Assembly (NCBI GenBank): GCA_900545615.1
Contig: UQZM01000022.1
Coordinates: forward strand, 1-28,140
DNA length: 28,140 nucleotides
Reading direction: 5' to 3'
Origin: an uncultured Collinsella sp.
GTDB taxonomy: Bacteria > Actinomycetota > Coriobacteriia > Coriobacteriales > Coriobacteriaceae
Numbering within the stretch: the first letter of the stretch is position 1; each line of letters begins with the position of its first letter. This document shows, in pieces, positions 7,514 to 15,421 of this stretch. A program made the translations under genes and the position numbers. The notes below the pieces were generated by a model that made no database searches, was not told where the DNA came from, and worked only from the letters and a program-made list of their open reading frames with translations.

Positions 7514-8778
7514 CGCCCACCACTGCCTTCCTCGCCATCGAGATCTGTATCGGGCACAGCGAGCCCAGATTCGCTGGAAGCACCGGCAGCAGCCATCTTC
7601 TTACGCCGGGCTATCAAGATGGACGCGAAGATAAGGACGGCGGCCACGGCAAACAGAGCAAGAACGGGGCCGCCCATGCCGGCGATGCCCCCGTTCTTGC
7701 CAGAACTCTCATTGGCCGCGGTATCGGTCTTTTTCGAGGCGCGCTTGAGCGTTCCATCGTCCGCGACGGTCGTTCCCTCCGCAATCTGTCGTTGAGCCTC
7801 GGCAAGTGTCATGTTGTTGGCGACCGAAGCCTTCATGGCATCGTTGGTACCCACATAGATTCTCTTGGTCGTGGCCTCCTCACCCGTATTGGGGTTCTTC
7901 ACGGTCACCGTGTAAATGCCCTCGTCTTCGAACACCGCACCGTCGGTCGCCGTCTTGTTGAAGCGCACGTCCTCGGTAAGGCCATCGCCGGTGCTGTCGA
8001 GAACCTCCCTCTTCACACTCACGTCAAGATAGTGTGACCCAGCCATGTCAATCCGGAAGCCACTCGAGGTGACTGAGCCGTTGAACAACTCGTCATTCGT
8101 CGCAGTGTCGAAGAGGAACATCATGGTGTTGCTGTTGCGCACCTTGAACTTGAAGAAGATGCGATAGTTGTTGTAAGCCGGCCTGAACGGCAGGAGGCCT
8201 GGCGACTCGATCTCGTAGTCGAGAGCCACCTCGTAATCGCCCTCCTCATACATGTCGATATGGGTGTTGGCGCCGACTTCTATGCTCGAAAGGTATTCAG
8301 TGCTGACGGTGGGCTCGGTTGAGGCGTTCTGGTAATCGGTATGCTTGGTTATGAGGGTACCGTGACCGAAATCAGTCTTGGGAATGCCGAAATACTCGTC
8401 GTACCCGTTTTCGTCGCCGGAGATTTTTCTTTTATTGTCCCCGTTCAGGGAATCGATATTCTGATTGAGCTGAAAGCTGAGCTCAACCTGATCGCCACTG
8501 TTTTTAAGAAACACAGGAACATCGTCGCCCGCTCTGCTCGTGAAGCCGCTGACGACGAACCTGCCGAGCTTCCATCCGAAGTGGGGGTCGCCCTCTTTGA
8601 TGCTATTGGATTCCGAATAGCCATTGTCCAGGCCCGTGTTAACAACCTTGTCATAGTAGTACTTGTTGTCCTTGGAACCGTTGCTGCTTGAATCATCCGC
8701 CAGTGTGATTGTGGGCAATGCAACCGATAGAGCAGCGACGGCGCACAGCACAGCAAGCAACGCACGTTTTATTCTCAT
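7510..8778 (-). CDS. Secreted, C-terminally membrane-anchored protein, partner of the LHH toxin
   Basis: This 422-residue protein is not recognised as a named family. It has a Sec signal peptide (MRIKRALLAVLCAVAALSVA, cleavage near residue 27), a large extracellular part rich in beta strands, and a segment resembling an Ig-like or surface-repeat fold (VFEDEGIYTVTVKNPNTG) near residues 285-310. A helical Thr/Lys-rich stalk follows. One membrane helix spans ~369-390 (GPVLALFAVAAVLIFASILI), followed by RRKK and an acidic cytoplasmic tail, giving type I topology. It is first in a three-gene unit, and its TGA overlaps the start of the toxin gene (ATGA). Close coupling suggests it works with the toxin lipoprotein, for example as receptor, holder or release factor. 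That function is a guess. The start is supported by GGAG and a TATAAT box upstream. Confidence 0.72.
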   Translation of the reverse strand: MRIKRALLAVLCAVAALSVALPTITLADDSSSNGSKDNKYYYDKVVNTGLDNGYSESNSIKEGDPHFGWKLGRFVVSGFTSRAGDDVPVFLKNSGDQVELSFQLNQNIDSLNGDNKRKISGDENGYDEYFGIPKTDFGHGTLITKHTDYQNASTEPTVSTEYLSSIEVGANTHIDMYEEGDYEVALDYEIESPGLLPFRPAYNNYRIFFKFKVRNSNTMMFLFDTATNDELFNGSVTSSGFRIDMAGSHYLDVSVKREVLDSTGDGLTEDVRFNKTATDGAVFEDEGIYTVTVKNPNTGEEATTKRIYVGTNDAMKASVANNMTLAEAQRQIAEGTTVADDGTLKRASKKTDTAANESSGKNGGIAGMGGPVLALFAVAAVLIFASILIARRKKMAAAGASSESGLAVPDTDLDGEEGSGGR

Positions 8779-8815
8779 TCAAGCGCTCCTAGCACCCGTT
8801 TCGACAATAAATGTC

Positions 8816-8821
8816 ATTATA
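8816..8821 (-). promoter_or_regulatory. -10 box of the toxin-immunity operon
   Basis: A perfect TATAAT is read on the minus strand about 38 bases before the ATG of the first operon gene. No good -35 lies 16-18 bases upstream (best TTTCGA), so an activator may be needed. Confidence 0.55.
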
Positions 8822-9007
8822 CAGAACGCTACTAACGCATCGAAAGGGTGAGGGAGACGGCGGCCGAATAATACCGAGCCCCTGATTACCAACTAGACCG
8901 ACACTGCCCCAAACACAAATCAATAAATCAGACGCGTAAAATGGGACCGAGCGATTACGACGCGATAATCGAAACGATGAGGTCTTATAAAGGAGCCGCG
9001 GCATCAA

Positions 9008-9200
9008 ATGGGAAAAGCTGTAGACTATGACTCCTTTGGGGTCGACGACCGACCTGATAGGCTCTCCAACGTTCCCGATGAGGCTCTCGAGGCTCTGCTC
9101 GAGGAAGAGCGAGAAAAACCCGCCGAAAACGTGGGAAGAGGCATGGAAGCGCAGTATCGACTGGGAAATCGAGCACGGCGTCAGGAGCGTCAATGGCTAG
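9008..9200 (+). pseudogene. Small acidic protein gene, apparently frameshifted
   Basis: The frame from ATG 9008 gives a plausible acidic start (VDYDSFGVDDRPDRLSNVPD, then EALEALLEEERE). After the AAAAACCC run at 9114-9121 its translation turns into unlikely Arg/Gln-rich sequence. In the +1 frame the same DNA encodes a protein-like stretch (TWEEAWKRSIDWEIEHG...) that ends at TAG 9198-9200. Removing one A would give a single ~63-residue protein. AAAGGAG lies upstream, but 12 bases from the ATG. This may be a decayed gene, a sequencing error in a homopolymer, or programmed frameshifting. The overlapping frame from ATG 8941 (28 codons) also looks protein-like, so the true gene could be longer. 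No family is recognised. Confidence 0.4.
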
Positions 9201-9246
9201 GAACGACCACCGCGCTATCGTCTGCCGCATACTCCCAAAACGATGA
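9193..9246 (+). CDS. Possible 17-residue peptide
   Basis: The ATG at 9193 overlaps the TAG of the preceding frame and has AGGAG five bases upstream. The frame ends at TGA 9244-9246. The product (MARNDHRAIVCRILPKR) is basic. It could be a coupled micro-ORF, a leader peptide for the gene at 9276, or chance. Confidence 0.25.
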   Translation: MARNDHRAIVCRILPKR

Positions 9247-9275
9247 TATGCTGAACCAGCTGAAAAGGAGCTGAG

Positions 9276-9458
9276 ATGTACATCTACCTCAGCAAGGAGG
9301 ACAGCGCGAAGCTGGACCGCCTTATGCGTGAGTATGAGCAGACCTTCCATGAGAGGTGCTACGCCTACTGCATGAGCGACCCTATCGCCGAAATAGAGAA
9401 GTGTTTGAAGACCGGTAAGCCATCCAAGATTAAGCCCGAGCCCGGAGCGGTCTACTAG
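9276..9458 (+). CDS. Small hypothetical protein, 60 residues
   Basis: A 60-residue soluble protein has an excellent ribosome binding site (AAGGAG, five bases before ATG). It starts with a strand (MYIYLS) and a charged helix (KEDSAKLDRLMREYEQTFHE), then has YAYCMSDPIAEIEKCLKTGK and a Lys/Pro-rich tail. Two of its three cysteines could form a pair. It has no signal peptide or membrane helix. It is last in a set of tiny plus-strand frames (8941-9458) lying between the toxin operon and the terminator of the zinc-ribbon gene. The family is not recognised. The size, the coupled neighbours and the position beside a toxin operon are compatible with an antitoxin or regulator, but nothing in the sequence proves it. 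Confidence 0.55.
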   Translation: MYIYLSKEDSAKLDRLMREYEQTFHERCYAYCMSDPIAEIEKCLKTGKPSKIKPEPGAVY

Positions 9459-9599
9459 AGCAGCTTCAGAGTCCCTCTTATTTTGATGCCGCCACCGTGG
9501 GCAGACAATTTTAGAAGGCCTCGACAAGCATAATATTGCTCAACGCTAACGCTCCGAGCGAGGGCATTTAATGAAGTGCCCGGCACTTCCACGCAGCGC

Positions 9600-9639
9600 A
9601 AAAACGGGGGCAGTTCGCACTCCCGCGAGCTGCCCCCGT
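9600..9639 (-). terminator. Terminator of the zinc-ribbon gene
   Basis: ACGGGGGCAG (9604-9613) pairs with CTGCCCCCGT (9630-9639). On the minus strand the stem is followed by TTTTT (9604-9600). It lies 43 bases beyond the stop at 9682. Confidence 0.87.
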
Positions 9640-9681
9640 AACCTCGGCTTTCGCGTCGCAGTGCCAACCGGCACCGCTCCC

Positions 9682-11019
9682 CTACTTTCCAAAGATCGCA
9701 GCGAACAATCCTTTGCGCTTGGGCTTTTCCTCTCGGTAGGAGCCCTCGACTGCGGCTGCCACCTGGCGCGGTTGCTCGCCGCCTCCGCGGCGGACGATCT
9801 GGTATAGGAACGGCGATTTGACGTATTTGACCTCGATGGGCGTGGCGTGCACGGTGCTTTCACTCGACAGCATCACACTTGGATTGAGCGGCGCCACGAT
9901 ATGCGTCTCGCGCTTGTCGCTAAACACCACCGCGGCTGCGCGGCCCGTCTGACCGTTCACGGCAATTCGCACCTGCTCGCCATCACGATCATCCGACGCC
10001 GGGCGATCGACAAAGTAGACCGGCACCATCACCAGACCGTCCTTATGCTTGCGAGCCTTGCGCGCCCACGTGCGGATGCTCTTTTTATTGAGCCCCAGGG
10101 TCGCCTCGGCATCGTTGCCCGCAACGTCGAGCGCCAGCTTGTCAATGACCACCTGGTCCTTGGTGGACGCATCGACGGAGACGACGCGGAAGTCGCCTTC
10201 CTGCATGGCAGGATCGAACGGCCCCACCTTGGCAAAGTCCCACGGCTCCAAAATGCCCATAAGGCGAACGTCCAGGTAGTTGGCCCTGGGGTATGCCCAA
10301 TCGAGCACCTCGTAGTACACCAGGGTCTCTTTGCTCAGGCCCTTGCCCGGGAAGGACGCCATCATACGCAGGTCCGCCAGCGCCATGGGGAAATAGAAGA
10401 GCATCATGTCGTTTTGAATCGCATCTTCTACATCGTGTCCGGCAAACGCGTCCGGATACTGGCGCACCAGTTGCAGCGCGTTGGCACGCGCCTGCTGTGG
10501 GGAAATCTCACACGGAATGCCCTGCTCTGGCACATACTCGGCACCCACGCCCATGGTCAGGCGCTTGCTAAACGTGCCGGGTTTGAGCAAGTCGGCCACA
10601 CCAATCTTGTTGCCGCACGACGGGCATTCAAATACACGCTGGGTGGACTCGCCCTCAAAGGACGCGCCGCAGAAGGGGCAGGGAATGCTCACGTGTGTGG
10701 CCTCTTGGAACTCCTGCGCGGTACCGCGGTCCTCCCACAGCAGATGCTCAAGAACCGACTGATTGCGCCAGTGCGAATTGAAGAAATGCCAGTCCGGGTC
10801 CTCCGGGCGCTCGAGCTGCGAGACATGCGCGAGCTTGAGCAGCCCGTCCACCACCGTCAGCGGCGTATGGCGAATGCCCAGGGCGCTCTTGGGCTCCCCC
10901 GCATCGGCCTCCCACGGAATGACTGTTCCGCAATAGGCACACTCAAAGCTGCGCTTTGCCTGGTGCGAGTACATAGGACCGCCGCAGTTTTGGCATTTAA
11001 TGGCAAACATCTCGTCCAT
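9682..11019 (-). CDS. Double zinc-ribbon protein, function unknown
   Basis: This 445-residue protein carries two treble CxxC-CxxC zinc ribbons: C9/C12 with C27/C30 (IKCQNCGG, FECAYCG) and C114/C117 with C132/C135 (CPFCGASF, FECPSCG). The remaining ~300 residues are soluble and of unknown fold, ending in a basic tail (EEKPKRKGLFAAIFGK) that could bind membrane or nucleic acid. It has no membrane helix or catalytic motif I can name. The ATG at 11019 is chosen because AAAGGAGGA lies eight bases upstream; a longer frame reaching 11214 has no such signal and reads as non-coding. It is transcribed divergently from the cation efflux gene at 11273. A shared zinc theme is tempting but unproven. A 19-bp palindrome (11048-11066) sits just upstream and may be an operator. 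Confidence 0.8.
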   Translation of the reverse strand: MDEMFAIKCQNCGGPMYSHQAKRSFECAYCGTVIPWEADAGEPKSALGIRHTPLTVVDGLLKLAHVSQLERPEDPDWHFFNSHWRNQSVLEHLLWEDRGTAQEFQEATHVSIPCPFCGASFEGESTQRVFECPSCGNKIGVADLLKPGTFSKRLTMGVGAEYVPEQGIPCEISPQQARANALQLVRQYPDAFAGHDVEDAIQNDMMLFYFPMALADLRMMASFPGKGLSKETLVYYEVLDWAYPRANYLDVRLMGILEPWDFAKVGPFDPAMQEGDFRVVSVDASTKDQVVIDKLALDVAGNDAEATLGLNKKSIRTWARKARKHKDGLVMVPVYFVDRPASDDRDGEQVRIAVNGQTGRAAAVVFSDKRETHIVAPLNPSVMLSSESTVHATPIEVKYVKSPFLYQIVRRGGGEQPRQVAAAVEGSYREEKPKRKGLFAAIFGK

Positions 11020-11047
11020 GGAAACGTCCTCCTTTGCACAGGGACTG

Positions 11048-11066
11048 TCGACATTAAGTATGTCGA
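11048..11066. promoter_or_regulatory. Operator-like palindrome in divergent intergenic region
   Basis: TCGACAT, 5-base spacer TAAGT, ATGTCGA is a perfect 7-bp inverted repeat starting 29 bases upstream of the zinc-ribbon gene. Its position, between two divergent genes, is typical for a repressor site. The regulator is unknown. Confidence 0.4.
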
Positions 11067-11272
11067 GCAAACAGACGCATGCCCATACCCATGTGGCCCA
11101 AAATTGGACGCTAGGACAAACGTTTAGGGGCGGCAGCGAAAATCCGCCGGCAGCCCGCCCCACGTCACTCGTTAGCGCAGGTAGACCATTACTGCATTTT
11201 CTGAACATTGGCACGCAATGCGACCGCTCGAGCTACACTATCCCCTTAACCATGATTGTGAGGAAGACCGTT

Positions 11273-12454
11273 ATGCTATTTGTAAATCAGCTGGTACATA
11301 CGCTTGTTCCCGGCAGCGAAAGCGAGCCGGTCGATACCTCCTGCCGCACCAATGCTGGTTTTGCCGCAAGCCTCATCTGCATCGGCCTCAACATCACCCT
11401 GTGCCTGGCCAAGGGCATCGCGGGCTTGCTCGCCGGTTCCGTGTCGCTTGTCGCCGACGCCTTCAACAACCTCTCCGATGCCTCGAGCAACATCGTGAGC
11501 CTGCTCGGGTTCCGGCTTGCCAGTCGCCCGGCCGATGAAGGTCACCCTTATGGCCATGGTCGCTACGAATACCTCGCCGGCCTGTTTGTCGCCGTCCTCG
11601 TTTGCGCCGTCGGCATCAACCTGGTGCTCGAATCCATCACCAAAATCATCAAGCCCTCTCCCACCGCCTACACGTTCATTTCCGTTGCGGCGCTGGTCGC
11701 GTCCATGCTCGTCAAGTTCTGGATGGCCGCGTTCAACCGCGCGCTGGGCGACCGTATTGATTCCGAGACGCTCATCGCCACGGCGCAGGATTCCAAAAAC
11801 GATGTCATCACCTCGGGCTCGGTCTTGGCGGCGGCGCTCATCTCACAGACAACCGGCTTCGACCTCGACGGCTGGGCCGGCCTGGGCGTGGGCATTTTTA
11901 TCTGCGTCAGTGGCATGGGCCTGGTGCGCGATGCCATCAGCCCGCTGCTGGGACAGGCGCCCGACCCCAAGCTGGTGCAGGAGATTCGCGACAAAATCAT
12001 GTCCTATCCGCAAGTGCTAGGCACCCACGACCTCATGGTGCACGACTACGGCCCCGGTCGCCAGTTTGCCAGCGCACACGTGGAGATGCCCGGCGAGAGC
12101 GATGCGTTTGAGCACCACGAGATTCTGGACACCATCGAGCACGATATCAAGCATCAAATGGGCATCGATATTACGCTGCACTGCGACCCCATCGCGACAA
12201 CCGGCGACGACCTGCGCGGCTGGGTCAAGCGCGGCATCATGCAGATCGACCCCGCACTTTCCATCCACGACCTGCACGAGCACGACGGCTTCGTCTCGTT
12301 TGACCTGGTGCGCCCCGACGGTTTTGACATATCCGACGAGGAGCTGCTGGAACTCGTCACGCGCATCGTGCACGAGCGCCGGCCCGACGCCTCGTGCGTC
12401 GTCACGTTTGACTCGGGTTTTAGCTCGCCCGAGCGCCCGGCCGAGCAACTGTAA
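11273..12454 (+). CDS. Cation diffusion facilitator family metal transporter
   Basis: This 393-residue protein is an inner-membrane antiporter that expels divalent metals (Zn, Fe, Mn or Co) in exchange for protons. About six membrane helices fill residues ~28-225. Family motifs are present: SVSLVADAFNNLSDASSN in helix II (two metal-site Asp), GHPYGHGRYEYLAG in the loop, and ATAQDSKNDVITS in helix V (the second Asp pair of the metal site). The cytoplasmic dimerisation domain follows (~235-310: LGTHDLMVHDYGPGRQFASAHVEMP). A further ~80-residue extension repeats that alpha-beta character and is longer than in minimal members. ATG 11273 is preferred: AGGAAG lies six bases upstream, and the longer upstream frame lacks coding character. 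It is divergent from the zinc-ribbon gene. Metal specificity cannot be read with confidence. Confidence 0.93.
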   Translation: MLFVNQLVHTLVPGSESEPVDTSCRTNAGFAASLICIGLNITLCLAKGIAGLLAGSVSLVADAFNNLSDASSNIVSLLGFRLASRPADEGHPYGHGRYEYLAGLFVAVLVCAVGINLVLESITKIIKPSPTAYTFISVAALVASMLVKFWMAAFNRALGDRIDSETLIATAQDSKNDVITSGSVLAAALISQTTGFDLDGWAGLGVGIFICVSGMGLVRDAISPLLGQAPDPKLVQEIRDKIMSYPQVLGTHDLMVHDYGPGRQFASAHVEMPGESDAFEHHEILDTIEHDIKHQMGIDITLHCDPIATTGDDLRGWVKRGIMQIDPALSIHDLHEHDGFVSFDLVRPDGFDISDEELLELVTRIVHERRPDASCVVTFDSGFSSPERPAEQL

Positions 12455-12462
12455 TCGACGGC

Positions 12463-12531
12463 AAAACGGGACGCAGGACCGCCGACCAGCGCGCACATGC
12501 GCCCGGTCACGCGACACTGCGTCCCGTTTTT
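12463..12531. terminator. Shared terminator of convergent genes
   Basis: AAAACGGGACGCAG (12463-12476) pairs with CTGCGTCCCGTTTT (12517-12530), a perfect 14-bp stem. It has T-runs in both directions and lies between the CDF gene and the facing gene that ends at 12565. The 40-base loop contains smaller hairpins. Confidence 0.85.
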
Positions 12532-12564
12532 GTTTGCACCGCTAAGGCTCTAGCAGCTCAGCCG

Positions 12565-13575
12565 CTAGTTCCCCTGTGCGCCCGAAATGCCGTTTTGCAG
12601 CGCGTTCCAGGCATCCGTCGCCATGTCGCCCAGGTTCTGCGCGGTGTCGCCGAGGTTTTGGGCCGTATCGCCCAGCTCTTGGGCCTTGTCTCCCAGCTCC
12701 TGGGCCTTGTTGCTCAGGTCTTCCAGCGTATTAGAGCTCGAACTGTCCGTACCGCTCTGATCGCCGGACACATTGCCCGACGAACTGTCCTTGCGCGTAA
12801 GCTGAACCTCCAGGTTACCGTTGTCGTTATAGTAGGCAGACGTTACGACCCAATTGGCATCGACAACGGGCGTCGAGCCATCCTCGGTCAGAATCACGGC
12901 GTTCGAAAGGTCGGCCCCGCGCGACTTGAGGAGCTTCTTGGCGTTAGACCAGTACTGTCCCGGGATATCACTCAGGTCCACAGCGCCGGACTGGGTAGCC
13001 TCGGTCTGCTCTGCCGTCGTATCGGTTGAAGCGCCTCGTTTATTGAGCATGCCCGACACGATGGCAAACACAACCGATAAGGCAAAGAAGATCGCCAGTA
13101 CGATGAGAATCTTCTTAATAACGCTCGACGAACGCGAGGGCTTCTCCCCCTCGTCCTCGCCATACTGCGGAATCGATTTGGGATACTCGCGATAGGGCTG
13201 GCGCGCACGCGAATCGCGCGAGTCATAACGAGGCTGGGCCTGTGCCGTACGCGGCATATACGTCGTCTGCTGAGGCTGCGGAATGGAATTTTGCGACAAA
13301 TCGCTGTAAGGGTCCGGCGCGGAACTGGCATAGGGGTCCTGCGGCGCGTAATCAAACGGGTCTGGTGCCACGTTGCCGTAGGGGCTTTGCGAAGGGACAG
13401 CGTAAGGGTCCGGCGCCGCGTTGCCATAACCCATAACTCGCGTGGGCTCGGCCGTGGCCTGGGTCGCGTCGGGCGCGACGTAGCCGGGATTTGCCACAAC
13501 GCGGGTCGCATCGGCGCTATTACCCGCCTGCGCGGAGCCGTAGCCACCCATTACGGTCGTCTTATCCTGGTCCAT
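12565..13575 (-). CDS. Single-pass membrane protein with TxV-M motifs, PASTA-like domain and heptad repeats
   Basis: The protein has 336 residues and no N-terminal signal peptide. Residues 1-150 are a disordered Pro/Tyr/Asp-rich cytoplasmic region with repeated YGN-APDPY units. It contains three related motifs: KTTVMGGYG (T6/T7), ATRVVANPGY (T24) and PTRVMGYG (T45). One membrane helix spans ~156-175 (ILIVLAIFFALSVVFAIVSG). Outside, residues ~203-262 (DIPGQYWSNAKKLLKSRGAD..., VILTEDGS) resemble a PASTA-like fold. A Ser/Gly linker and four near-identical heptads (AQELGDK/AQELGDT/AQNLGDT/AQNLGDM, 291-318) form a helical end. The start is taken at ATG 13575 with AGGAAA upstream. The motifs suggest phosphothreonine-FHA signalling with a PknB-type kinase, but no kinase is in the window. 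The function is unknown and the cell-envelope role is inferred. Confidence 0.78.
   Translation of the reverse strand: MDQDKTTVMGGYGSAQAGNSADATRVVANPGYVAPDATQATAEPTRVMGYGNAAPDPYAVPSQSPYGNVAPDPFDYAPQDPYASSAPDPYSDLSQNSIPQPQQTTYMPRTAQAQPRYDSRDSRARQPYREYPKSIPQYGEDEGEKPSRSSSVIKKILIVLAIFFALSVVFAIVSGMLNKRGASTDTTAEQTEATQSGAVDLSDIPGQYWSNAKKLLKSRGADLSNAVILTEDGSTPVVDANWVVTSAYYNDNGNLEVQLTRKDSSSGNVSGDQSGTDSSSSNTLEDLSNKAQELGDKAQELGDTAQNLGDTAQNLGDMATDAWNALQNGISGAQGN
12622..12705 (-). repeat. Four tandem 21-bp units encoding heptads
   Basis: Four diverged 21-bp direct repeats encode AQ(E/N)LGD(K/T/M). The copies differ mostly at synonymous or single positions, consistent with expansion by slippage. Confidence 0.75.
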
Positions 13576-13620
13576 GCAACGTTTCCTTTCCGTCGCCTGC
13601 AAGCATCGAGTTATCCATGC

Positions 13621-13626
13621 ATTCTA
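13621..13626 (-). promoter_or_regulatory. Candidate -10 box of the heptad-repeat membrane protein gene
   Basis: TAGAAT read on the minus strand lies 46 bases before the chosen ATG. No convincing -35 is seen at 16-18 bases. Confidence 0.35.
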
Positions 13627-13692
13627 CCCGCGCAAAAGCCTATGATGGGCAGTGCCCGCCGGTATCTACAAGACATGCGCGGTCCTCGGGAT

Positions 13693-13728
13693 AAAAAGCC
13701 CCGCCGGGCCTTGGTGGCGCGGCGGGGC
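13693..13728 (-). terminator. Terminator of fhs
   Basis: GCCCCGCCG (13698-13706) pairs with CGGCGGGGC (13720-13728). On the minus strand the stem runs into TTTTT (13697-13693). It starts about 25 bases after the fhs stop. Confidence 0.87.
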
Positions 13729-13753
13729 GGGCAAGCGGCTATGAATAGCGGGC

Positions 13754-15421
13754 TTAGAACAGGCCGGTGATGTTGCCGTCGTTGTCGACGTCGATGTTCT
13801 CGGCCGCGGGAACCTTGGGCAGGCCCGGCATGGTCAGAACGCTGCCGGTCAGCGCGACCACGAAGTGAGCGCCGGCGGAAACCTTGAGCTCGCGCACGGT
13901 GATGCGGAAGCCCTCGGGGGCACCGAGGGCCTTAGCGTTGTCGCTAAAGCTGTACTGCGTCTTGGCCACGCACACCGGCAGGTTGCCAAAGCCGTTCTCG
14001 CGCAGCTCAGCGAGCTGGCGCTTGGCAGCCGGCGTAAAGTCAACGCCGTCGGCACGGTAAACCTTGGTGGCAACGGCCTCGAGGGCGTCGGCCACATCGG
14101 CACCGTCCTCGTAAGCAAACTTGAGCTCGCTCGGCTGCTCGATCAGGCGCATGACCTCATCGGCCAGGTCGAGCGCGCCCTCGCCGCCCTTGGCCCAGAC
14201 CTCGGACAGCTTAACGTTGACGCCAAGCTTCTGGCACTCGGACTCGATGAGCTCCAGCTCGGCCTCGGTGTCCGTCGGGAAGCGGTTGATGGCGACCACA
14301 CAGGGCAGGCCGTACACGTTCTGAATGTTGTCGACATGGCGCAGCAGGTTGGGCATGCCGGCCTTAAGGGCCTCAAGGTTCTCCTCGTTGAGGTCGGCCT
14401 TGGCGACACCGCCGTTGTACTTAAGCGCGCGGGCAGTCGCAACGACCACGACAGCGCTGGGACGAACGCCCGTCATGCGGCACTTGATATCGAGGAACTT
14501 CTCAGCACCCAGGTCGGCACCAAAGCCGGCCTCGGTAATGGCAACATCGCCAAAGCGCATGGCCATGCGGGTGGCCATGATGGAGTTGCAGCCGTGGGCG
14601 ATATTGGCGAAGGGACCGCCGTGGACAAACGCAGGCGTGCCCTCGAGCGTCTGCACCAGGTTGGGTTTGAGCGCGTCCTTGAGCAGAGCAGCCATGGCGC
14701 CCTGAGCCTTAAGGTCGCGAGCGCGGACGGGCTCGCCGGCAAAGCTGTAGCCGACGACGATCTCGCCCAGGCGCTCCTTGAGGTCGTTAATGCTCGTGGA
14801 CAGGCACAAGATTGCCATAATCTCGGAGGCGACGGTAATGTCGAAGCCGTCCTCGCGCGGCACGCCCTGGGCCTTGCCGCCAATGCCGTCGATGACGTGA
14901 CGGAGCTGACGGTCGTTCATGTCGACGACGCGCTTCCAGGTGATGCGCTTAACGTCGATACCGAGCTGGTTGCCCTGCTGAATATGGTTGTCGAGCATAG
15001 CGGCCAGCAGGTTGTTGGCGGCACCGATGGCATGGAAGTCACCGGTAAAGTGCAGGTTGATGTCCTCCATGGGGATAACCTGGGCCCAACCGCCACCGGC
15101 GGCACCGCCCTTCACGCCAAAGACGGGACCGAGCGAAGGCTCGCGCAGAGCCACGGCGCTCTTGACGCCGCGACGGCGCAGACCGTCGGCAAGACCGATG
15201 GTCGTGGTGGTCTTACCCTCGCCGGCGGGCGTGGGGTTGATAGCGGTCACGAGGACGAGCTTAGCCTGATGATCAGTTGGCTCATTGAGCAGGGAGTAGT
15301 CGACCTTAGCCTTGTCGAAGCCGTACGGAATCAGATGCTTAACGTCAACGCCGGCGTTCTTAGCCACCTCGGTAATAGGCAGCGGCGTGACGGAACGTGC
15401 GATTTCGATGTCAGTAGGCAT
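13754..15421 (-). CDS. fhs: Formate--tetrahydrofolate ligase
   Basis: This 555-residue cytoplasmic enzyme makes 10-formyltetrahydrofolate from formate, THF and ATP. It supplies one-carbon units for purines and, in acetogens, the methyl branch of the Wood-Ljungdahl pathway. The whole family signature is present: the P-loop TPAGEGKTT (64-72), EPSLGPVFGVKGGAAGGG, the INLHFTGDFHAI segment, the GFGADLGAEKF block and a C-terminal MPGLPKVPAAENIDV. Length and ends agree with the family (~556). The ATG at 15421 has AAAGGA six bases upstream; a 20-codon longer frame (to 15481) lacks family sequence. It lies downstream of ruvB with a gap of 146 bases, so it may have its own promoter. No THF riboswitch was found in that gap. 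No partner folD is in view. Confidence 0.97.
   Translation of the reverse strand: MPTDIEIARSVTPLPITEVAKNAGVDVKHLIPYGFDKAKVDYSLLNEPTDHQAKLVLVTAINPTPAGEGKTTTTIGLADGLRRRGVKSAVALREPSLGPVFGVKGGAAGGGWAQVIPMEDINLHFTGDFHAIGAANNLLAAMLDNHIQQGNQLGIDVKRITWKRVVDMNDRQLRHVIDGIGGKAQGVPREDGFDITVASEIMAILCLSTSINDLKERLGEIVVGYSFAGEPVRARDLKAQGAMAALLKDALKPNLVQTLEGTPAFVHGGPFANIAHGCNSIMATRMAMRFGDVAITEAGFGADLGAEKFLDIKCRMTGVRPSAVVVVATARALKYNGGVAKADLNEENLEALKAGMPNLLRHVDNIQNVYGLPCVVAINRFPTDTEAELELIESECQKLGVNVKLSEVWAKGGEGALDLADEVMRLIEQPSELKFAYEDGADVADALEAVATKVYRADGVDFTPAAKRQLAELRENGFGNLPVCVAKTQYSFSDNAKALGAPEGFRITVRELKVSAGAHFVVALTGSVLTMPGLPKVPAAENIDVDNDGNITGLF

Noticed and set aside
6128..7795. Plus-strand frames of 211 and 342 codons across the toxin operon
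   Set aside because: They are antisense to genes with signal peptide, lipobox and LHH/SUKH motifs. No start signals or recognisable domains.
11020..11214. N-terminal extension of the zinc-ribbon protein
   Set aside because: The 65 extra codons have no coding character or start signal, whereas AAAGGAGGA lies directly before ATG 11019.
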